From NCBI RefSeq assembly GCF_902499135.1, contig NZ_CABVPR010000064.1, positions 1 to 35,672 of the forward strand: a DNA stretch of 35,672 nucleotides, written 5' to 3'. Positions within the stretch are counted from its first letter, which is position 1, and every line of letters begins with the position of its first letter. A program made the position numbers and the translations under genes. Under the pieces are notes generated by a model. The model was not told where the DNA came from, made no database searches, and saw only the letters and a program-made list of their open reading frames with translations. Shown here piece after piece: positions 30,642 to 35,672 of this stretch. The DNA comes from Burkholderia dolosa (GTDB lineage Bacteria; Pseudomonadota; Gammaproteobacteria; Burkholderiales; Burkholderiaceae).

Positions 30642-31454
30642 ATGTCCGATCGACAAATTATAGACTGGCCCGCCTGGACCGACTCCCCACCCGGCCGCTA
30701 CGTGCTGGGCTGGGAGCAGGCGCAGCTCGACCGGATCGTGTCCGACGTGTTCGGATTTCACGCGCTGCAACTGGGCCTGCCGCAGCTCGACGCGCTGCGC
30801 GAAAACCGCATGCCGTATCGCGGCCTCGTGCTCGATCCGGAGAGCGGCGCGAGCGCGCCCTATCGGTACCCGTGGGTACGCGACGCGCACGGGCCGAAGC
30901 ACGCGCCGGCCGACCGCAGCACCACGTGGTGCGATCTGCTCGACCTGCCGTTCGAATCGCAGAGCGTCGACCTGATCGTGATGCCGCATACGCTCGAATT
31001 CACGTCCGATCCTCACCGGCTGCTGCGCGAGGCCGAACGCGTGCTGATGCCGGAAGGCCAGCTCGTGATCACCGGCTTCAATTCGCTGAGCCTGTGGGGC
31101 ATGCGGCAAACGTTCGGGCGCATCGCGAACCGGCCGTTCGTGCCGGCCGCGCGCGACCAGATCGCGTTCATCCGGCTCAAGGACTGGATCAAGCTGCTCG
31201 GCTTCGATCTGGAGCGCGGCCGCTTCGGCTGCTACCGGCCGCCGCTCGCAACGGACAAATGGCTCGCGCGCTACGGCTTCATGGAAGCCGCGGGCGACCG
31301 CTGGTGGCCGATCTTCGGCGCGGTGTACATGGTCACGGCCGTCAAGCGCGTGCGCGGCATGCGCCTCGTCGGCCCGATCAAGGTGAAGAAGCCCGTGCTC
31401 GCACCGGGCCTCGCACCCGCAGCCTCCCCGACCATCCATCAAGAACGTTCATGA
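30642..31454 (+). CDS. Methyltransferase-like protein (Methyltransf_11 type)
   Basis: A 270-residue protein. The central part matches the later half of a class I SAM methyltransferase: [20 protein letters not shown] (motif III region), then [20 protein letters not shown] (post motif). The usual glycine-rich motif I (xDxGxGxG) is not present; in its place is [15 protein letters not shown]. The C-terminal 50 residues are basic and Pro/Ala-rich. Substrate is unknown. Similar proteins are commonly found next to gloB and rnhA in proteobacteria. The last codons overlap the rnhA start by four bases (ATGA), indicating coupling. The start ATG 30642 gives [12 protein letters not shown]. Confidence 0.87.
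   Translation: MSDRQIIDWPAWTDSPPGRYVLGWEQAQLDRIVSDVFGFHALQLGLPQLDALRENRMPYRGLVLDPESGASAPYRYPWVRDAHGPKHAPADRSTTWCDLLDLPFESQSVDLIVMPHTLEFTSDPHRLLREAERVLMPEGQLVITGFNSLSLWGMRQTFGRIANRPFVPAARDQIAFIRLKDWIKLLGFDLERGRFGCYRPPLATDKWLARYGFMEAAGDRWWPIFGAVYMVTAVKRVRGMRLVGPIKVKKPVLAPGLAPAASPTIHQERS
30657..30662 (-). promoter_or_regulatory. Candidate -10 element for gloB inside the divergent gene
   Basis: A perfect TATAAT on the minus strand, 34-39 bases upstream of the gloB ATG and inside codons 6-7 of the divergent methyltransferase gene. No good -35 is present 16-18 bases further upstream. Confidence 0.45.
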
Positions 31455-31894
31455 CAACCGACACCATCGACATCTATACCGACGGCGCCTGCAAGGGCAA
31501 CCCCGGCCCCGGCGGCTGGGGCGCGCTGCTGCGCTACGGCGACCACGAAAAGGAGCTGTTCGGCGGCGAGCCGAACACGACCAACAACCGGATGGAGCTG
31601 ATGGGCGTCATCGCCGCGCTCGAGGTGCTGAAGCGTCCGTGCCGCGTGATCGTGCATACCGACTCGCAATACGTGCAGAAAGGCATCAGCGAGTGGATCC
31701 ACGGCTGGAAGAAGAAGGGCTGGGTCACTGCGGCGAAGACGCCCGTGAAGAACGCCGACCTGTGGAAGCGCCTCGATGCGCTCGTGATGCTGCACGACAT
31801 CGAATGGCGCTGGGTGAAAGGCCACGCAGGTCATCCCGAAAACGAACGCGCGGATGCGCTCGCGAATCGCGGCGTCGCGTCGCTCGCGGCCTGA
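31451..31894 (+). CDS. rnhA: Ribonuclease HI
   Basis: A 147-residue type 1 RNase H that degrades the RNA strand of RNA-DNA hybrids. The catalytic acids are all visible: Asp in [18 protein letters not shown], Glu in [13 protein letters not shown], Asp in [14 protein letters not shown] and the C-terminal Asp in [12 protein letters not shown], with the His of GHAGH. The basic handle region ([23 protein letters not shown]) is present. The length is close to E. coli RnhA (155). The ATG at 31451 overlaps the upstream stop; the longer open frame to its left is out of phase with the real upstream gene. dnaQ follows after 38 bases, the same neighbour as in E. coli, where the two are divergent. Confidence 0.97.
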   Translation: MTTDTIDIYTDGACKGNPGPGGWGALLRYGDHEKELFGGEPNTTNNRMELMGVIAALEVLKRPCRVIVHTDSQYVQKGISEWIHGWKKKGWVTAAKTPVKNADLWKRLDALVMLHDIEWRWVKGHAGHPENERADALANRGVASLAA

Positions 31895-31932
31895 ACATCG
31901 GCCGCCTTCCCGTCATTTTCGATTTATCCGAC

Positions 31933-32667
31933 ATGCGCCAGATCATTCTCGATACCGAAACCACCGGCCTGAACGCCCGCGCGGGCGACCGCATCATCGA
32001 AATCGGCTGCGTCGAGCTGCTGAACCGGCGGCTCACCGGCAACAACCTGCACTTCTACGTGAACCCGGAGCGCGACAGCGATCCGGGCGCGCTGGCCGTG
32101 CACGGGCTCACGACCGAATTCCTCAGCGACAAGCCCAAATTCGCCGAAGTCGCCGATCAGATCCGCGAATTCGTGCGAGGCGCCGAGCTGATCATCCACA
32201 ACGCGCCGTTCGACCTCGGCTTCCTCGACGCCGAGTTCGCGCTGCTCGGGCTGCCGCCGTTCAGCGAGCATTGCGCGGGTGTGATCGACACGCTCGTGCA
32301 GGCCAAGCAGATGTTCCCCGGCAAACGCAACTCGCTCGACGCACTGTGCGACCGCTTCGGCATCAGCAACGCGCATCGCACGCTGCACGGCGCGCTGCTC
32401 GACTCGGAGCTGCTCGCCGAGGTCTATCTCGCGATGACGCGCGGACAGGACAGCCTCGTGATCGACATGCTCGACGACGCGGCAACTGTCGGCGGCGCAG
32501 CCAACGGGCAGCGCGTGTCGCTCGCGGCGCTCGATCTGCCGGTGCTGGCCGCGAGCGACGAAGAGCTCGCCGCCCATCACGCACAGCTCGACGAGCTGGA
32601 CAAATCGGTCAAGGGCACCTGCGTGTGGCGCACGTCCGACGCCGTGGACGCCGCCGAAGCCGCATGA
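31933..32667 (+). CDS. dnaQ: DNA polymerase III epsilon subunit (proofreading exonuclease)
   Basis: A 244-residue 3'-5' exonuclease of the DEDDh family, part of the Pol III core. ExoI is ILDTETTGL (residues 5-13), ExoII is HNAPFDLGFL, and ExoIII-epsilon is HGALLDSELLAEVY with the catalytic His and Asp. The C-terminal about 60 residues (after 185) are the flexible tail and polymerase-binding part (ending in KGTCVWRTS). The ATG at 31933 opens directly into the conserved MRQIILDTET. It is the third gene of the methyltransferase-rnhA-dnaQ run and converges on ynfA with 22 bases between stops. Confidence 0.97.
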   Translation: MRQIILDTETTGLNARAGDRIIEIGCVELLNRRLTGNNLHFYVNPERDSDPGALAVHGLTTEFLSDKPKFAEVADQIREFVRGAELIIHNAPFDLGFLDAEFALLGLPPFSEHCAGVIDTLVQAKQMFPGKRNSLDALCDRFGISNAHRTLHGALLDSELLAEVYLAMTRGQDSLVIDMLDDAATVGGAANGQRVSLAALDLPVLAASDEELAAHHAQLDELDKSVKGTCVWRTSDAVDAAEAA

Positions 32668-32689
32668 TGCTGCGTCGCGCAGCCGCGCG

Positions 32690-33157
<468 letters not shown>

Positions 33158-33250
33158 GTCGCCTGTTTCACATTCAATCTCTGTCTATTCGATTTCGATC
33201 GGTCCGTTTGCGCAGCGCGCGCCGGGCGTTCGATCGAAATTGCACCCAAC

Positions 33251-33281
33251 AGAAAAGCCCGCCCGACAGGCCCGCTTTTCT
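33251..33281 (+). terminator. Hairpin in the leader, possible attenuator or sRNA terminator
   Basis: AGAAAAGC pairs with GCTTTTCT, with an inner GCC/GGC stem closed by a five-base loop and two mismatches between. The right arm continues as TTTTCTCGTTTCG. T-richness is moderate, so terminator activity is uncertain. Confidence 0.45.
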
Positions 33282-33527
33282 CGTTTCGTCGCCCCGTCGG
33301 GGCGCGCGCCGGAACGGCCGACGATCGGTCCGCACCGGCATCCGCCGCTCGCATCGCGCGGCCCATTCTTCATGAGCGCACCGTCGCGACGGCCCACCGG
33401 GCCCGCGTCGAAGCAGTCCTTTGCGCAGTAAGCGTTTAACGGCTGCCCCGACGCGCCGCACGTGACTTCGCGCTCGCCGGCAAACCGTGTCGGACGGCCC
33501 GCCGTTCCGGCGCAGTCAAAGGAGTGC

Positions 33528-35015
33528 ATGACCTTGACCGCAACACACGTCAGCCCGACCGCTGTTTCTTCCACCGGCTCGCATGACGAGCCCACGCTCG
33601 CCGCGGACGACATTACCGTCGTCGACCAGAGCCTGCTCAAGCGCGCCGTCAGCGCAATGGCCATCGGCAACGCGATGGAATGGTTCGACTTCGGCGTGTA
33701 CAGCTACATCGCCGTCACGCTCGGCAAGGTGTTCTTCCCGTCCAGCAGCCCGTCCGCGCAGCTGCTCGCGACCTTCGGCACGTTCGCGGCCGCGTTTGTC
33801 GTGCGCCCGCTCGGCGGCATGGTGTTCGGCCCGCTCGGCGACCGCATCGGCCGCCAGCGCGTGCTCGCTGCGACGATGATCATGATGGCCGTCGGCACGT
33901 TCGCGATCGGCCTGATTCCGAGCTACGCGTCGATCGGCATCATGGCGCCGGTGCTGCTGCTCGTCGCCCGCCTCGTGCAGGGCTTTTCGACCGGCGGCGA
34001 ATACGGCGGCGCCGCGACCTTCATCGCCGAATTCTCGACCGACAAGCGCCGCGGCTTCATGGGCAGCTTCCTCGAATTCGGCACGCTGATCGGCTACGTG
34101 ATGGGCGCGGGCGTCGTCGCGCTGCTCACCGCGTCGCTGTCGCAGGAAGCGCTGCTGTCGTGGGGCTGGCGCGTGCCGTTCCTGATCGCCGGCCCGCTCG
34201 GCCTGATCGGTCTCTATATCCGGATGAAGCTCGAGGAAACGCCCGCGTTCAAGCGCCAGGCCGAGCAGCGCGAAGCGCAGGACAAGGCGGTACCGAAGGC
34301 GCGCTTCCGCGAAACGCTGATGCGCAACTGGCGCGCGCTGCTGCTCTGCGTCGGGCTCGTGCTGATCTTCAACGTGACCGACTATATGGTGCTGTCGTAC
34401 CTGCCGAGCTTCATGTCGTCGACGCTGCACTTCGACGAATCGCACAGTCTCGTGCTCGTGCTGATCGTGATGGTGCTGATGATGCCGCTGACGCTCGCCG
34501 CCGGCCGGCTGTCCGACAAGGTCGGCCGCAAGCCGGTGATGCTCGCCGGCTGCGTCGGGCTGCTGGTGCTGTCGATTCCGTCGATGATGCTGATTCATGC
34601 GGGCACGACCGCGTCGGTGTTCGCCGGGCTGCTGATCCTCGGCGTACTGCTGTCGTGTTTCACCGGCGTGATGCCGTCCGCGCTGCCGGCGCTGTTCCCG
34701 ACCGAGATCCGCTACGGCGCGCTCGCGATCGGCTTCAACGTGTCGGTGTCGCTGTTCGGCGGCACGACGCCGCTGATGACAGCCTGGCTCGTCGACGTCA
34801 CGCACAACCTGATGATGCCCGCGTACTACATGATGGGCGCCGCGGTGATCGGGATCGTGTCGGTCGTCGCGCTGGCCGAGACGGCGCGCAAGCCGCTCAA
34901 GGGCTCGCCGCCGGCCGTCGCGACGCACCGCGAAGCGCATCAGCTCGTGCGGCAGCTGCGCGACGAAGACGTGTCGGAGGACGTGTACGACGTCGTGTCG
35001 ACCGCGCGTGCGTAA
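33528..35015 (+). CDS. ProP-like MFS transporter (metabolite:H+ symporter family)
   Basis: A 495-residue transporter with about 12 helices. It carries the family hallmarks: AMAIGNAMEWFDFGVYSYIA in helix 1, GPLGDRIGRQRVL in loop 2-3, and RLVQGFSTGGEYGGAATFIAEF in helices 4-5. ALFPTEIRYGALAIGFNVSVS lies in the second half. These are the motifs of the ProP (proline/betaine osmolyte) and KgtP-type symporters, so an osmolyte or organic acid substrate is likely but not fixed by sequence. The long C-terminal coiled coil of E. coli ProP is absent; the tail is about 30 polar residues. The ATG at 33528 follows AAAGGAG. A leader of up to 370 bases with a Pho-box-like site lies upstream. Confidence 0.92.
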   Translation: MTLTATHVSPTAVSSTGSHDEPTLAADDITVVDQSLLKRAVSAMAIGNAMEWFDFGVYSYIAVTLGKVFFPSSSPSAQLLATFGTFAAAFVVRPLGGMVFGPLGDRIGRQRVLAATMIMMAVGTFAIGLIPSYASIGIMAPVLLLVARLVQGFSTGGEYGGAATFIAEFSTDKRRGFMGSFLEFGTLIGYVMGAGVVALLTASLSQEALLSWGWRVPFLIAGPLGLIGLYIRMKLEETPAFKRQAEQREAQDKAVPKARFRETLMRNWRALLLCVGLVLIFNVTDYMVLSYLPSFMSSTLHFDESHSLVLVLIVMVLMMPLTLAAGRLSDKVGRKPVMLAGCVGLLVLSIPSMMLIHAGTTASVFAGLLILGVLLSCFTGVMPSALPALFPTEIRYGALAIGFNVSVSLFGGTTPLMTAWLVDVTHNLMMPAYYMMGAAVIGIVSVVALAETARKPLKGSPPAVATHREAHQLVRQLRDEDVSEDVYDVVSTARA

Positions 35016-35027
35016 GCGTCGCGCATG

Positions 35028-35052
35028 AAAAAGCCCCGGCAAATGCCGGGGC
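35028..35052 (-). terminator. Terminator for the small minus-strand gene
   Basis: On the minus strand GCCCCGGC-ATTT-GCCGGGGC followed by TTTTT. It lies 88 bases beyond the stop of the 68-residue gene and just past the stop of the converging transporter. Confidence 0.85.
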
Positions 35053-35083
35053 CCGATCGAACGGCCGGCTGTCCGGCCGAATC

Positions 35084-35117
35084 GCCCGACCGGCTCATGC
35101 CGGTCGGGCTTTTTTTT
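35084..35117 (+). terminator. Terminator of the ProP-like gene
   Basis: A perfect 11-bp stem (GCCCGACCGGC/GCCGGTCGGGC) with loop TCAT, then eight T. It lies 69 bases past the transporter stop. Confidence 0.93.
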
Positions 35118-35139
35118 CAGTCGCGCATTGCCGACGCGC

Positions 35140-35346
35140 TCACGCGTGCCCTTCGCAGTGGCTGCAGAAGATCAGCGCCCGCGAGCGCGACACCGCGGCC
35201 TGCGCACCGCGCGCGGCGACGATCAGCCCGACCTGGCCGAGATTGAAATCGCGCTCGACCATCAACTGCGTCAGCGCGGCAAGCGGCAACACGACGGACG
35301 GGTGGTACAGGCTCGATTCGATCAGCGCTTTCATCATCGGCTCCAT
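35140..35346 (-). CDS. Small protein of unknown function, possible CxxC-H C-terminus
   Basis: A 68-residue frame from ATG 35346. GGAG overlaps that start and is better placed for the ATGs at 35337 or 35334 (MMKALIESS), so the true product may be 64-65 residues. There is no signal peptide or long membrane helix; the middle (LPLAALTQLMVERDFNLGQV) is mildly amphipathic. The C-terminus ends FCSHCEGHA, a CxxC with a nearby His that could bind metal. A -10-like TAGAAT (35379-35374) upstream and a dedicated terminator downstream support a real gene. I do not recognise the family. Confidence 0.65.
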   Translation of the reverse strand: MEPMMKALIESSLYHPSVVLPLAALTQLMVERDFNLGQVGLIVAARGAQAAVSRSRALIFCSHCEGHA

Positions 35347-35564
35347 CAGGCAATGCGTTATTCGATGGAGTGGATTCTAGGGATCGGCCGTCCGCGGATA
35401 AACAGCGCGAATGCGAAGTCACTTGTCAGCCGCCGAGAACAATCGACGGCGGCTTGCCGGGCGGCGCCGCGGAGCGGATACGAGCGGCATCGGGACGGAC
35501 ACCGACCGATGCGACGCGGCCGGCTTTCCGGGCTCCGCCGTCACGGCGGCTCGTCGTGACGCCG
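35347..35564. other. Non-coding stretch before the octamer repeat
   Basis: No gene supported. It contains a short inverted repeat (CCGCCG-TCA-CGGCGG, about 35537-35551). A minus-strand frame enters from the right through the repeat and stops with TGA at 35426-35428, but its third-position bias is weak. Confidence 0.4.
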
Positions 35565-35672
35565 TGTTGTCGTGTTGCCATGTTGCCTGTTGCCGTGTTG
35601 CCGTGTTGCCGTGTTGCCGTGTTGCCGTGTTGCCGTGTTGCCGTGTTGCCGTGTTGCCGTGTTGCCGTGTTG
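35565..35672. repeat. 8-bp tandem repeat (TGTTGCCG)n running off the right edge
   Basis: Ten full perfect copies of TGTTGCCG plus five bases fill 35588-35672. They are preceded by three degenerate units: TGTTGTCG (35565), TGTTGCCA (35573) and a seven-base TGTTGCC (35581). The array continues beyond the window, so its full length is unknown. The unit length is not a multiple of three, and no stop codon occurs in any of the six frames of the perfect array. Confidence 0.97.

Overview
The window is high-GC chromosomal DNA from a betaproteobacterium, almost certainly Burkholderia and most likely the Burkholderia cepacia complex. I base this on protein sequence recognition, the strong GC bias at third codon positions, and the gene order pstSCAB-phoUBR next to ppx/ppk, then glmM-folP-ftsH-rlmE, greA-carB-leuE-carA, and rnhA-dnaQ. 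No rRNA or tRNA gene, CRISPR array or complete insertion sequence was seen.

Left edge (1-2619): an accessory region with less extreme codon bias. A large open frame runs off the left edge on the minus strand. It looks like a type VI secretion cargo protein, with a divergent M23 (LytM-like) peptidase fold and SH3-like segments. Just upstream is a decayed vgrG fragment (one nonsense codon, several frameshifts, most of the gene lost), then about 530 bases of relatively AT-rich non-coding DNA with a perfect 21-bp tandem duplication and a strong hairpin. This looks like the edge of an eroded T6SS vgrG island.

Phosphate block (3125-13895): ppx (minus) and ppk1 (plus) are divergent. They are followed on the minus strand by pstS-pstC-pstA-pstB-phoU-phoB-phoR. 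Candidate Pho boxes are visible upstream of pstS (two, in a near 11-bp repeating array) and upstream of ppk. Phosphate sensing, uptake and polyphosphate turnover are therefore encoded together. A third Pho-box-like site lies far to the right at 33140-33157, ahead of a ProP-like transporter.

Housekeeping block (14195-26556), mostly minus strand: rlmE-ftsH-folP-glmM (rRNA methylation, membrane proteolysis, folate, and UDP-GlcNAc precursor synthesis), divergent yhbY, then carA-leuE-carB followed by greA-DUF4149. The greA gene has its own leader, with a promoter inside the end of carB and a strong intrinsic terminator just before the start codon, which suggests attenuation.

Right part (26675-35672): an MFS transporter, a LysM lytic transglycosylase (mltD-like), gloB, a divergent operon of a methyltransferase-like gene, rnhA and dnaQ, then ynfA, a proP-like transporter and a small conserved-looking gene between nested convergent terminators. 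The window ends inside an 8-bp simple sequence repeat of more than ten units.
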